Assembly: GCF_001277345.1 (NCBI RefSeq)
Contig: NZ_LIUT01000006.1
Location: forward strand, 258,245 to 322,244
Origin: Paenibacillus solani
GTDB lineage: Bacteria; Bacillota; Bacilli; Paenibacillales; Paenibacillaceae
DNA: 64,000 bases
Direction: 5' to 3'
The notes beneath the pieces are model-generated. The model worked only from the letters and a program-made list of their open reading frames with translations, had not been told where the DNA came from and did no database searches. How positions within the stretch are numbered: position 1 is the stretch's first letter; every line of letters starts with the position of its first letter. The position numbers and the translations under genes are program-made. Shown here in pieces: positions 46,007-55,174 of the stretch.

Positions 46007-47127
46007 TGTATCTCCAAACGATTATAGAAAAACAGTCCATAAACTATTTGGAGTGTGATGTCATGGAGAAAGCACTTCCTGTTACTTACCCCTTAATTGA
46101 TGCGTACAACAACACGGCTAATGTGCTTTCTATTATTCAGGGAGACGACCGGGTCACAGAATGGCTCCACAGTCATTTTATTCAGTTGTACCATGATAAG
46201 TCTTTAAAGGACGGCTTCACATTAAGCTTCTACGCCCCTTATTTGATCAAAACATGTCCATGGCTGGATACTCAAATCATTCATAAAAGAATCATGGAAA
46301 AGGGTTGGAGCGACATCACTTCCTTTTTAATCGATTGCATCGATTCGGGCTGTTATGTGATTTTGCTTGTAGACCAGTTTTATATCCCGAATTCCGTCTA
46401 TTATCAGAAATCACACCGTCCTCATGAATTGTTTGTATATGGCTATCATTTGGAGAATAAGGAGTTTTATATCTCTGATAATTTCGCAAGTGGAAAATAT
46501 AAAAGACTTGCATGCTCGTTTGAGGACATGCAAACAGCCTATACTAACCTTTCAGCTGAATTAGAATTAAATTACAACAATTATGACGGAATGATGTTGG
46601 TTCTGTCGAAAAAAGAGTTGGCAGAGCCAATTCCTTTTCACCCGCAGCTGGTAGTTTCTCAATTGGAAGATTACTTGCATGCTAAAGACTCCTCCGATGC
46701 CGATCAGACGCTGTATGCTCACAACAAACCGGATTGGAATTACGGACTGCAGTGCTACAGTAATCTGATCAGGTACGTGGGGCATGTATGTGATGGTCAA
46801 GAATACTTGGATATACGTCCATTTCACGTCATTTATCTTCATAAAAAGCAGATGTGTTCCAGAATACAATTTATGCAAACGAAAGTTGATTTACTGAGTG
46901 GCGAAGACTTAAAATCTCGTTTTTCTGAACTGGAGAGAACGAGCTTAATTAATAGAAATTTGGCGATGAAATATAACTTCTCGAAGAATCCCGATCTAAA
47001 AAAGGGGATGGTTGACCAATTGGAAGCGATGGTGAGTATGGAGAAGTTGATCATTCCCCAGCTTATCGAACAAATCAAGCTCGGTTTTAAATTGAAAGAG
47101 GGAGGGGAAGGTTATGCTGTTCGTTAA
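46006..47127 (+). CDS. BtrH-like C/H/D acyltransferase paralogue (type A)
   Basis: A 373-residue soluble protein, paralogue of 40577. Common stretches are LVDQFYIPNSVYYQKSHRPH, then ELFVYGYH and EFYISDNF, and the C-terminal LDIRPFHVIYLHKKQM. Cys17, His140 and Asp158 match Cys16/His122/Asp140 of the paralogue, including the 18-residue His-Asp spacing. BtrH-type proteins use such a triad to move an acyl group from a carrier protein to an amine. The start at 46006 keeps the Cys and aligns with the paralogue; ATG 46063 has a better ribosome site (GGAG) but would lose the Cys. It overlaps the aryl-AMP ligase gene by 14 nt, suggesting joint action. Confidence 0.68.
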   Translation: MYLQTIIEKQSINYLECDVMEKALPVTYPLIDAYNNTANVLSIIQGDDRVTEWLHSHFIQLYHDKSLKDGFTLSFYAPYLIKTCPWLDTQIIHKRIMEKGWSDITSFLIDCIDSGCYVILLVDQFYIPNSVYYQKSHRPHELFVYGYHLENKEFYISDNFASGKYKRLACSFEDMQTAYTNLSAELELNYNNYDGMMLVLSKKELAEPIPFHPQLVVSQLEDYLHAKDSSDADQTLYAHNKPDWNYGLQCYSNLIRYVGHVCDGQEYLDIRPFHVIYLHKKQMCSRIQFMQTKVDLLSGEDLKSRFSELERTSLINRNLAMKYNFSKNPDLKKGMVDQLEAMVSMEKLIIPQLIEQIKLGFKLKEGGEGYAVR

Positions 47128-48352
47128 TAAAGCCTTTTTCACTTCAGGAGATGTGGAACAGGTCCAGCGCCACATTTCCCAGATGCTCTCCAGCAGCCAA
47201 ATCACAGGGCATATCATCGCAGCAGCATTAAGAGATCCGATCGAAATCATCGCTTTGGTGAAGGTGGTCATTCATGCTGGCGGCTCTATTTTGCTCATGA
47301 ATGGGGACACACCGAGGGGACAAGCAGCACAATCAGCGCAAGAAGCTGGCTGCCAAGCTTTATTTCACGGGTCTCTTCAAGAGGGGCCATATATGTTGAA
47401 TGGCAGAGCTCAAATGGATATTCCTTCTCTCTTGCAATTTAGTTCTGGCACGACAGGGAAGCCCAAGATGATCAGAAGAGCTTGGAGCCATGTGGAGAGG
47501 GAGATCGCGAATTATAATGAGGCTTTACAATCCGATTCAGCGGAACAGCCAATCGTACTCGTTCCGGTATCTCATTCCTTCGGGTTAATTACAGGCGTTC
47601 TTTCGGCCCTCGAGCGAGGAGCGGTTCCGATAGTGGTAACGGATAAGAATCCAAAGTTCGCGGCTCATCTGATTCAGACCACACCGACTTCGATTGTATA
47701 TGCGGTTCCGTACTTATTCCACATTCTGCAATCCATCACGAAAAACAGCATTTCATTCCACAAGGTAGTAAGCTCAGGGGCACCGTTAACAGGGGCTCTT
47801 TTTGAAAAAATGAAAAGCTGCACGCAGCATGTTTATCAGCAGTACGGTTGCTCGGAGCTAGGATGCATTGCGATCGGTTCAGATCCCTCATCGCATGCGG
47901 ATGTGGGAACACCGCTGAGGCATCTTAAGGTGGAGGCGGAAGGCAGCGAGAAGGAGCCGGGGGAAATTGTCGTTACGATGGACGAGTATACCGTGCATAC
48001 CCACGATGCGGGCTGGAAGAATGCCGAGGGAAGATTGCATTTGGCAGGACGAATGGATGATCTGATTAATGTCACAGGCTTGAAAGTCATACCGTACGAG
48101 GTAGAACAGGTTCTGTTCAGCGTAGATGGGGTGGAGGAAGCCGTGGTGTATAAGACGCGCCATAAGGTTTGGGGTGAAGCGGTGAAAGCGATGGTCACAG
48201 CATCGTCTAGTCTTTCCCCGGAAATGTTGAAGCAGCGGTGTATGGAGCGACTGCCAAGCCACAAAGTTCCAAGCACAATAGTTGTGGTAAATGAAATACC
48301 TAAAACCGCTGCCGGAAAAGTTAGCAGAAAGCTGTTGTCCGAAAACTATTAA
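47114..48352 (+). CDS. asbC: AsbC-like 3,4-dihydroxybenzoate-AMP ligase
   Basis: A 412-residue stand-alone adenylating enzyme, the same length as AsbC of Bacillus anthracis. AsbC activates 3,4-dihydroxybenzoate with ATP and loads it onto the aryl carrier protein AsbD. It is shorter than usual A domains (about 500), as AsbC is. Motifs are LLQFSSGTTGKPKMIRRAW (core at residues 110-118), YQQYGCSELGCIAI, GRMDDLINVTGLKV and IPKTAAGKVSRKLL with the catalytic Lys. AGGGAGGGG precedes the ATG. The carrier protein follows 18 nt later, and an AsbF-like enzyme at 59045 would supply the substrate. Confirmation of specificity needs comparison of the pocket residues. Confidence 0.85.
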   Translation: MLFVNKAFFTSGDVEQVQRHISQMLSSSQITGHIIAAALRDPIEIIALVKVVIHAGGSILLMNGDTPRGQAAQSAQEAGCQALFHGSLQEGPYMLNGRAQMDIPSLLQFSSGTTGKPKMIRRAWSHVEREIANYNEALQSDSAEQPIVLVPVSHSFGLITGVLSALERGAVPIVVTDKNPKFAAHLIQTTPTSIVYAVPYLFHILQSITKNSISFHKVVSSGAPLTGALFEKMKSCTQHVYQQYGCSELGCIAIGSDPSSHADVGTPLRHLKVEAEGSEKEPGEIVVTMDEYTVHTHDAGWKNAEGRLHLAGRMDDLINVTGLKVIPYEVEQVLFSVDGVEEAVVYKTRHKVWGEAVKAMVTASSSLSPEMLKQRCMERLPSHKVPSTIVVVNEIPKTAAGKVSRKLLSENY

Positions 48353-48370
48353 TGATAGGAGAGGATCATA

Positions 48371-48634
48371 ATGAACAGAATGGAAGTTTTGGAAACGTTG
48401 AAAACGATGATCGTGGAAAATTTGGAGCATACGTTACCGGATGAGATACATGAATCGGATCGAATCTATGAGGATTTGGGGATTGATTCCATCATGGTCC
48501 TCCAGTTAGTGGTCTATATGGAAGAGGAATTTCATGTTGAGGTCCCCGAGGAAGATGTGGATCCAGCCGTATTCGGGACGCTCGGATCACTGATTACGTT
48601 TATTGAACAACTGCAAGCTGCGCAAACCGCATAG
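48371..48634 (+). CDS. asbD: AsbD-like aryl carrier protein
   Basis: An 87-residue acidic carrier protein. The phosphopantetheine site is Ser40 in DLGIDSIMVLQLV. The sequence VDPAVFGTLGSLITFIEQLQ at the end resembles AsbD of the petrobactin pathway. It probably carries the 3,4-dihydroxybenzoyl group loaded by the ligase just upstream. GATAGGAGAGG precedes the ATG. It is one of three free-standing carriers in the cluster. Confidence 0.85.
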   Translation: MNRMEVLETLKTMIVENLEHTLPDEIHESDRIYEDLGIDSIMVLQLVVYMEEEFHVEVPEEDVDPAVFGTLGSLITFIEQLQAAQTA

Positions 48635-48644
48635 GAGGCCGGCG

Positions 48645-49634
48645 ATGAACATTAAGCTTGGAATTGCGGGCTTTGGGAGAATTGTTGAACTGGTTCATTT
48701 GCCGCTGATCAAGCAAATCCCGGAAATTGAAGTGTCTGTCGTGTATGACATTACGGAACAGAGACGGGATTTGGCTGCAAAACGAGGGTTTCGTACGACG
48801 GACAAGCTTGAGACCTTGCTCGAAACGGACGTGGATGTCGTTCTTGTCTCCACCCCGCCGAATTCTCATTATGAGATCGCAAATCAAGCGCTCCTGTTCG
48901 GCAAACACGTCATTATCGAGAAGCCGGTAACTGTTGAGTATAGTGACGCGGTAGCTCTTAAGTTGACCTCGGAGCGTGTTGGAAAGTCTGTAACCGTGTT
49001 TCACAATCGAAGATTTGACCCTGATTTTAAGCTGGTTCGCCAGCTTATCGAAGATGGATCGTTAGGCAATCTGTTATTTGTAGAGCGGCGGTATCACATG
49101 TTTGGATCAGGTGGCAGCTTCGGAGTGAAATCATTTCATCCAGGCTGGCGCAATACGAAGCAGTACGGTGGCGGGGCTCTATATGATTGGGGTATTCATC
49201 TGATTGATCAGCTGCTTCAGCTAAAAGCGGGAGCGGTCAAAGAAATTCACTCTTTCATGCATTGCTTTGATTGGACTCAAAATCAAGTCGATGACTATGT
49301 TAGAGCCAATATGGTGCTGGATAACAGTGTCGTTCTCAGCATGGAGGTAAACTTCGCTTCCCATAGCGCCGCCCCAATGTGGGTTGTGGGTGGCGATGAA
49401 CGGACGGCCGTCGTGGTCTCGCCGCAGGAAGCGATCCTCCTTGAGAAAGGGAAACCGGATCAAAAGCTTCACCTTGAACCTGCTTCAAGGACATCAGCTT
49501 TGGCGATCTATCACTCGCTCGCAGAGCATATAATTCACGGCAGTCCCCTGGCCGTAACCTTAGGGGAAGCTGTTGAAAGCATGCGCGTGGTCGATGAGAT
49601 CATGATGAGCAGGAAGTGGACTGTTCAAAAATAG
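48645..49634 (+). CDS. Gfo/Idh-family sugar dehydrogenase
   Basis: A 329-residue NAD(P)-dependent oxidoreductase. The Rossmann motif GIAGFGRIVELVHLPLI is at residues 6-22, the catalytic-loop EKPVT follows at about residues 98-102, and YDWGIHLIDQLLQL has the family's catalytic-region Asp and His. Relatives such as WlbA, GnnA and NtdC oxidise the C3 hydroxyl of a sugar phosphate or NDP-sugar. With the DegT aminotransferase 12 nt downstream this gives the usual two-step 3-amino-sugar route. ATG 48645 has AGGAGG close upstream. The actual sugar is unknown. Confidence 0.85.
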   Translation: MNIKLGIAGFGRIVELVHLPLIKQIPEIEVSVVYDITEQRRDLAAKRGFRTTDKLETLLETDVDVVLVSTPPNSHYEIANQALLFGKHVIIEKPVTVEYSDAVALKLTSERVGKSVTVFHNRRFDPDFKLVRQLIEDGSLGNLLFVERRYHMFGSGGSFGVKSFHPGWRNTKQYGGGALYDWGIHLIDQLLQLKAGAVKEIHSFMHCFDWTQNQVDDYVRANMVLDNSVVLSMEVNFASHSAAPMWVVGGDERTAVVVSPQEAILLEKGKPDQKLHLEPASRTSALAIYHSLAEHIIHGSPLAVTLGEAVESMRVVDEIMMSRKWTVQK

Positions 49635-49646
49635 GAGGGTATCTCA

Positions 49647-50768
49647 ATGGGTGTTTTATTCTCTAGTCCTCAGGTCGAATTTGAAATAATAAGGGATAAA
49701 TGGTTGGAGGGAGTTGCGGAATTAGGGCGGAAGGGTGTTTTTGTCGGAGGAACTTCTGTGACGTCCTTTGAATCCAAATTTGCGCAGTATATCGGAACCG
49801 GCCAAGCCATTGGCGTAGGCAACGGAACAGATGCCTTATATTTAACCTTGAAGGGGCTTGGGATCGGCCCGGGGGACGAGGTAATTACAGCAGCCAATAC
49901 GTTTATCGCTACCGTAGAAGCCATTCACCATACAGGTGCTATGCCGGTGCTTGTCGATTGCGAGCCCGATACTTATCTATTGAATGTAGAGCAGGCAAAA
50001 GCGGCGGTTACGACACGGACGAAAGCGATCATTCCCGTACATCTATACGGTCAAATGGTGGACTTGTCCGAATTGACCGTATGGGCTGAGAAGCGGAATA
50101 TCGCCATCGTTGAGGACAGTGCACAAGCGGCGGGCGCCAGGATGAACGGTCAAATGGCCGGAAGTATCGGTACAGCTGGTTGCTTTAGCTACTACCCAGA
50201 CAAAAATCTGGGAGCTCTGGGTGACGGTGGTGGGATTACAACCTCGTCCAATTCCCTTGCTTCGGTGATCAAAAAGCTTCGTAATCACGGTGGCGAGGTC
50301 AGGTATCAGCATGAGATTCCCGGGTTCAACAGCCGCTTGGATCCGATGCAGGCCATCGCTCTCGAATTAAAGCTTGCCTATTTGGACAGTTGGTCTGCGA
50401 AAAGACGAGAGGCTGCTTCGATGTATGAGCACCATCTGCACGGTATAGGGGGCATTGTTCTGCCCAAGCACAGAAACGATGAAAGTCATGTGTTCCATCT
50501 GTATATTGTCAGAGTAGAAAGCGAAGTAAGGGACAAGCTTCGAAAACAGCTGCAAAAGAAAGGGATTTTAACAGCCGTTCATTATCCGAAGCCGGTTCAC
50601 AGAACAGCAGCTTTTTCATATTTGCCATATGATGAGGGGACTTTCCAGAACGCGGAGAAGTACGCGGAAGAAATCATCTCCTTGCCAATGAATATATCGG
50701 TAACCGAAGAGCAGATTGGACAGATCGCACAAGAAATCCAAGCTGTATTGGGCAAAGTACAAGTTTGA
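49647..50768 (+). CDS. DegT/DnrJ/EryC1 sugar aminotransferase
   Basis: A 373-residue PLP enzyme that replaces a sugar keto group with an amine. The PLP Lys is K186 in SYYPDKNLGALGDGG. GNGTDAL (58-64) and VEDSAQAAG (155-163) hold the cofactor phosphate and ring. It resembles the 3-aminotransferases FdtB, WlbC and DesV. It should act on the product of the adjacent Gfo/Idh dehydrogenase. GGAGGG precedes the ATG. The amine made could be the acceptor for the acyltransferases of this cluster. Confidence 0.9.
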   Translation: MGVLFSSPQVEFEIIRDKWLEGVAELGRKGVFVGGTSVTSFESKFAQYIGTGQAIGVGNGTDALYLTLKGLGIGPGDEVITAANTFIATVEAIHHTGAMPVLVDCEPDTYLLNVEQAKAAVTTRTKAIIPVHLYGQMVDLSELTVWAEKRNIAIVEDSAQAAGARMNGQMAGSIGTAGCFSYYPDKNLGALGDGGGITTSSNSLASVIKKLRNHGGEVRYQHEIPGFNSRLDPMQAIALELKLAYLDSWSAKRREAASMYEHHLHGIGGIVLPKHRNDESHVFHLYIVRVESEVRDKLRKQLQKKGILTAVHYPKPVHRTAAFSYLPYDEGTFQNAEKYAEEIISLPMNISVTEEQIGQIAQEIQAVLGKVQV

Positions 50769-50786
50769 TCGAGGAGGATCATAACG

Positions 50787-51059
50787 ATGGAGACGATACA
50801 AACCGAGCAACAAATCCAGAGTTTTTTGAAGGATCGTATTTGCGAGCTTTTAGAGCGTCCGGGTTTATCAGAGGAATTGACGATCGACACTCAGCTGTCG
50901 GAGGTTGGTATGGACTCCGTCATGCTTGTCAATTTGATGGTGCATATTGAACAGCATTATCAAATTTTTTATGAGGATGACGAATTGCTGGCGGAGAACT
51001 TTGCTACGATTCAGATCATAACTGATAAGATCCAAGAAAAACTAGGCTTGGGAGATTAA
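50787..51059 (+). CDS. Acyl/aryl carrier protein 2
   Basis: A 90-residue carrier protein with the phosphopantetheine Ser44 in EVGMDSVMLVNLM. It is acidic and four-helical in pattern. It stands between the sugar aminotransferase and an acyltransferase candidate that begins six nt later. Its acyl load is unknown; an amino acid from the ATP-grasp/decarboxylase pair further on is one possibility. GAGGAGG precedes the ATG. Confidence 0.88.
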   Translation: METIQTEQQIQSFLKDRICELLERPGLSEELTIDTQLSEVGMDSVMLVNLMVHIEQHYQIFYEDDELLAENFATIQIITDKIQEKLGLGD

Positions 51060-51064
51060 TCGTC

Positions 51065-52000
51065 GTGCAGCAGATTCATTGCCTGCTGAATTCCTTAGCG
51101 CATTGTATTTCTCCAAAGGCAGATGCCCGGCCCCTCTTTTTTGGCGCATGGGACACTCCTTTTGCCGTAGAAGAGGACCGCTTAACGTATTTCTCTACTC
51201 AGATCACGAACGAAACCTATGTTTCAATGTTTGAATTGCTCTATGAAAAGAAACTAGAAACATGGTATGACTATCAATTAAGTAAGGAAGCCAATTACGA
51301 GCGGCTGCGAAATCTGGCGGAATCGGTTACACCCGGAAAGCATCTGCTTGTTCAACTGGACTTATATTATTTGCGGTATGAAACACGGAGCTTCAGAAAT
51401 ATTCATCAGCCGCATTTTGTGATTATTCTTCAACAACAGGACGGAAAGTGGTTTCTTCTTGATCCATACTTTGCTTGGGAAGGCATCCTGACAGAAGAAG
51501 AGATGTACTGCGCATTTTTTAATAATGCTTTGGGTGGAGGTTTTTTTCTGGATACAGAGAATCTTCTTTCGCCTTTGAAGAATGCGGTTTGTGCGCAATT
51601 TGAACAAGAGTTCGCTTTAGAACGCAATCAGCTGGCTCATGAAACCAAGAAACTGGTTCGGCGGTTCATGGATGAGCCCTATGAGGATAGCAAAGCAGTT
51701 ATTACCAAAGCCTTCTCACAAGTAGGGATTATTTCCAAGCGGAAGTGGTGCTACGTGCTGGCATTTGATTATTTTAGCGAATCCGAGGCGATTCATAGTG
51801 ATCGGCAGGGCTTTGATGAAGTGGAGAAGCTGGTGAAGGGTTGGAATGCATTCGGATACTTAGCGATCCGGGCATCGATGGGTGTGACATCTTTGGATAA
51901 ACTGCTTGAGAAGGCGGAACAGCTGGAAATTCAGGAGCGTCAGCTCAAAGAAAAGCTATGGCACTTATACCAGGGATGGAGGAGGGCGCAGTCGACTTGA
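51065..52000 (+). CDS. BtrH-like C/H/D acyltransferase candidate (type B)
   Basis: A 311-residue soluble protein. Cys6 in IHCLLNSL, His117 in HQPHFVIIL and Asp133 in FLLDPYFAW form a papain-like triad pattern. The Asp-Pro after the strand and the LVQLDLYYLRY segment resemble the other three cluster members. BtrH and, by role, AsbE-type proteins move acyl groups from carrier proteins to amines. It follows carrier protein 2 by five nt, so that is its likely donor. It starts with GTG after GGGAG. The C-terminal half is helical with no recognised domain. Function is inferred. Confidence 0.62.
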   Translation: MQQIHCLLNSLAHCISPKADARPLFFGAWDTPFAVEEDRLTYFSTQITNETYVSMFELLYEKKLETWYDYQLSKEANYERLRNLAESVTPGKHLLVQLDLYYLRYETRSFRNIHQPHFVIILQQQDGKWFLLDPYFAWEGILTEEEMYCAFFNNALGGGFFLDTENLLSPLKNAVCAQFEQEFALERNQLAHETKKLVRRFMDEPYEDSKAVITKAFSQVGIISKRKWCYVLAFDYFSESEAIHSDRQGFDEVEKLVKGWNAFGYLAIRASMGVTSLDKLLEKAEQLEIQERQLKEKLWHLYQGWRRAQST

Positions 52001-53343
52001 AGAAGATGCGGATTGGATATATCGGCGGTCATTCGCCAAAGGTGAATGAGCGGGCAATCGATGACCAGTGGACTCGTTATCTTGGGGAATATGCGGAATT
52101 GGTGAAGATCCCTCCTTTATCCTTTATGAAATTGTTTGGTGGTTCGATCGATGGGTGGAAGAGGCGCTTCCCTGATAATGTAATGGAGCTCGGGGAAGGG
52201 CTGCAGTCCTTATGCTTTAAATATGAGATTCAGACATTCTATCTGAATCTTCCCTTCGTCATACCCTATGTGATGATGGCAAGAAACGCCAAGGGCATTG
52301 ATCTCTCCATGCTGTTTATCGCCCATTCGGTGGCTACGCCGTTTTGGCTGAAGCAATGGCTTGCGCTGGCTCCGTTTATAACGGAAAAGGATGTAGTGCT
52401 GCATAGTACGGCTTCCTGTAAAGAAGCGTTGATGAGAATATCACCGCGATTTGAACTTTCCGTGCACGCGCCGCTATGTATTGACTTAAGGGACGCAATC
52501 CCGAATACAGGGGGCAAGGACCGGATCATGCTGGCCATCGGCCGAATCGAAGACGTGAAGAATGTTGATTTCCTGCTGAACTGCTTCTCAAGAATTCGCG
52601 GACAGGTTCCGGACGCGAGACTGGTCATTGCAGGGGAATATACCGGAACAAAGCAGCAGATTGAGAAGTACAGAGGCTGTATAGAGGAATACATGAATCG
52701 TTACGGTCTGCACGATGCTGTGGAGTTTACCGGAGCTGTTCTGGGAGAAGAGAAGCAAAAATTGTTTGCTGAGTCGAGATTGCTGGTCAATTTATCAACC
52801 GATCCAGGGGAAACGTTCGGGTTTAATTTGCTGGAGGCAAAAGCTTCTGGTCTGCCTGTAGTGTGCACACGCTGGAATGGATTTCAGGAGCTGGTCGCTG
52901 AAGGAGAGGACGGCCTGTTTGTCGATTGCAGCTGGACATCTCATATGCCCGTTATCGATGAAGAACATGCTATCGAGCAGTGTGTGGGGGTTTTGACGGA
53001 CAACGATTTACATCGCAGGCTTTCTCAAGGCGCTCTGTCAAGGGTAAAGGCATACGATTATCAATTGATTATGCCCCGAATTGTTGATTTTGCGATTCAG
53101 GCAAAAGGCCACTCTTTCAGTGGAATAGAACAAAAACACGTCGTCCGTATTGCAAATACTGCAATAGAAGAGATGCAAGACATATACTTGCTGGAACATC
53201 TACAAAGGTTCGGATGGCTGAACGAAACGCCGTACACTGTATTATCCGTCCCACAGGATGAGCCGTTATCCGGATGGATGAATAAAGTAAAGCCGATTAT
53301 TGGCCATTTTGCAGGGGAGGCTCCGATTTATGCACAGTATTAA
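51997..53343 (+). CDS. GT4-family glycosyltransferase
   Basis: A 448-residue retaining GT-B glycosyltransferase. The C-terminal nucleotide-sugar site is clear: LAIGRIEDVKNVDFLLNCFSRI, VEFTGAVLGEEKQKLFAES and the EX7E motif in GETFGFNLLEAKASGLPVV. The N-terminal acceptor domain is variable. TTG 51997 is the likely start, as GGAGGAGGG lies 10 nt upstream; ATG 52006 is too far. It overlaps the previous stop and, at its end, the exporter gene. It would attach a sugar, perhaps the amino sugar made by the genes at 48645 and 49647. Confidence 0.9.
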   Translation: MKKMRIGYIGGHSPKVNERAIDDQWTRYLGEYAELVKIPPLSFMKLFGGSIDGWKRRFPDNVMELGEGLQSLCFKYEIQTFYLNLPFVIPYVMMARNAKGIDLSMLFIAHSVATPFWLKQWLALAPFITEKDVVLHSTASCKEALMRISPRFELSVHAPLCIDLRDAIPNTGGKDRIMLAIGRIEDVKNVDFLLNCFSRIRGQVPDARLVIAGEYTGTKQQIEKYRGCIEEYMNRYGLHDAVEFTGAVLGEEKQKLFAESRLLVNLSTDPGETFGFNLLEAKASGLPVVCTRWNGFQELVAEGEDGLFVDCSWTSHMPVIDEEHAIEQCVGVLTDNDLHRRLSQGALSRVKAYDYQLIMPRIVDFAIQAKGHSFSGIEQKHVVRIANTAIEEMQDIYLLEHLQRFGWLNETPYTVLSVPQDEPLSGWMNKVKPIIGHFAGEAPIYAQY

Positions 53344-55174
53344 ATTGTTTTTGCGATTAGTGCCACATGTAAATATTCGCTGGAAACTGACCCTGCTAGC
53401 GTATCTCTCTACTTTTATACAGCTTGCCGCAATGATGTGTCAGCCTCTCATTTTTGCTTATTTAATTGATCATGTGTTAATCGAAAAAAAGACGGAAATG
53501 ATTACGGTGCTTCTCTCCCTCTCCGGAGGATTGGCGCTCATCGCCGTAATCTTTTCATTGATTCGTTCTGGGATTTTCAGGTATCTCGGAATCATGCACA
53601 CCTTGGATATTCGGGATGTGCTGCTTCGGCATATTCGCAAAATCCCGATTCCCGAAATCGAAAAGAGCGGTGCCGGTAAATTCATGGCACTGCTCGGATA
53701 TGATACGGGGACGATGGGCAATTATCTCAACCACGTTATCGTCGAGCTTATTTCCCAGTTGTTTATGATGCTGCTGGCCTTCGGGGTGTTGTTTACGATG
53801 GACTGGAAGCTAGGCTTGCTTGCAGCAGCCGGCCTGCCGATATTGTTTTGGCTGCCGCGCCTCGTAAAAAAACCGCTGGCTCACCATATCAGCCATGTGC
53901 GTACTCACAATGAAGAGATTGGGACAAATTTGCTGGAATGCATTGACGGTTCACGAGAGATTCGTGTGTACGGACTGGAAGGTTGGGAACACGAACGTAA
54001 TCAAAAAATGTATAAAGGGCTTGTGAGCTCAAGCACAAAAGAAACCTTGTTTCGAGTACTGTCCTTTCAGTCCAGCAGCCTTTTCATCAGCTTGGTCATC
54101 GTAGTTGTCTACGGGGTAGGAAGCCATCAAGTCCTTGGGGAAGCGCTGACGATCGGTATGTTGGTTGCATCCGTCACCTATTTGCAAAATGCCCTCAATC
54201 CGGTGCAAGCCATTAATAATTTTTACGCTGAGCTTCAAGGGTCGGAGGTTGCCCTGCAAAGAATTGAATCCTTTCTGCAGACGCCGCCTGAAGAATTGGC
54301 TGCCCGTAATGGGGAAGCCCTTAGCGAAGACGAAGACAACCAAATTCATGTTCAGGAGTTTGATTCTGCTGCGTCTGTGAACGAAGAACCACAGGTTGCC
54401 GTAGATGTCGAATGTTTGCAGGTTTCATACGATGGTGTCCACATTTTGAAGGACGTGGACTTGACTGTGGAACGAAATCAAACGGCTGCCTTTGTCGGGC
54501 GGAGCGGTTCAGGTAAAACGACTTTGTTCAGAACCCTTGCCGGCTTTATGGGGACCACTTCCGGGGATGTGAAGATTGACGCCCGCTCGCTGCACGAAAT
54601 GAACAGGCATGAGCTGAATGCCAAAATAGGCATTGTTTTTCAAGAGTCTTATATTTTTAAGGGAACCATTGCCGACAATATTAGACTGGGCAATTTGCAG
54701 GCATCCGATGAGGAAATTGTTGAGGCGGCCTATAAGGCGAATTTACAAGAGCTGCTGGAGCAGCTTCCGGATGGAATTCATACGGTCATTGATAATAAAG
54801 GTTTTCAACTGTCAGGAGGACAGCGCCAGCGGGTTGCGATTGCCAGAGCATTTTTGAAGAAACCGGATATTCTCATATTGGATGAGCCAACATCTGCATT
54901 AGATCGGTTGACAGAGAATGAAGTCATGACGGCACTGAAGGAGCTCATGCGAAACAAGACGACGCTGATCTCGACGCATCGTCTGAATACGATTATGCAT
55001 GCCGACACCATTTTTGTGATGGAACAGGGCAAGATTGTAGATCAAGGCACACATACGGAACTGCTTGGGCGAAGTAAGCTGTATAAAGCATTGATTGCGG
55101 ATATGGATAAACAGGAGAATACAGATGAACAGCTTGAGGCCGTTCCGGTTGCAGCAGGTGCAGAGCATGAATGA
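53330..55174 (+). CDS. ABC exporter (fused membrane and ATPase domains)
   Basis: A 614-residue half-transporter that works as a dimer. Six membrane segments fill residues 15-300 (first IRWKLTLLAYLSTFIQLAAMM...). The ATPase domain has Walker A VGRSGSGKTT at 389-398, signature LSGGQRQRVAIARAFL from 494 and Walker B ILILDEPTSALD with Asp518. An acidic linker of about 40 residues (EALSEDEDNQIHVQ) lies between the domains. ATG 53330 has GGGGAGG nine bases upstream. In this setting it should export the cluster product or give self-protection. Confidence 0.93.
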   Translation: MHSIKLFLRLVPHVNIRWKLTLLAYLSTFIQLAAMMCQPLIFAYLIDHVLIEKKTEMITVLLSLSGGLALIAVIFSLIRSGIFRYLGIMHTLDIRDVLLRHIRKIPIPEIEKSGAGKFMALLGYDTGTMGNYLNHVIVELISQLFMMLLAFGVLFTMDWKLGLLAAAGLPILFWLPRLVKKPLAHHISHVRTHNEEIGTNLLECIDGSREIRVYGLEGWEHERNQKMYKGLVSSSTKETLFRVLSFQSSSLFISLVIVVVYGVGSHQVLGEALTIGMLVASVTYLQNALNPVQAINNFYAELQGSEVALQRIESFLQTPPEELAARNGEALSEDEDNQIHVQEFDSAASVNEEPQVAVDVECLQVSYDGVHILKDVDLTVERNQTAAFVGRSGSGKTTLFRTLAGFMGTTSGDVKIDARSLHEMNRHELNAKIGIVFQESYIFKGTIADNIRLGNLQASDEEIVEAAYKANLQELLEQLPDGIHTVIDNKGFQLSGGQRQRVAIARAFLKKPDILILDEPTSALDRLTENEVMTALKELMRNKTTLISTHRLNTIMHADTIFVMEQGKIVDQGTHTELLGRSKLYKALIADMDKQENTDEQLEAVPVAAGAEHE

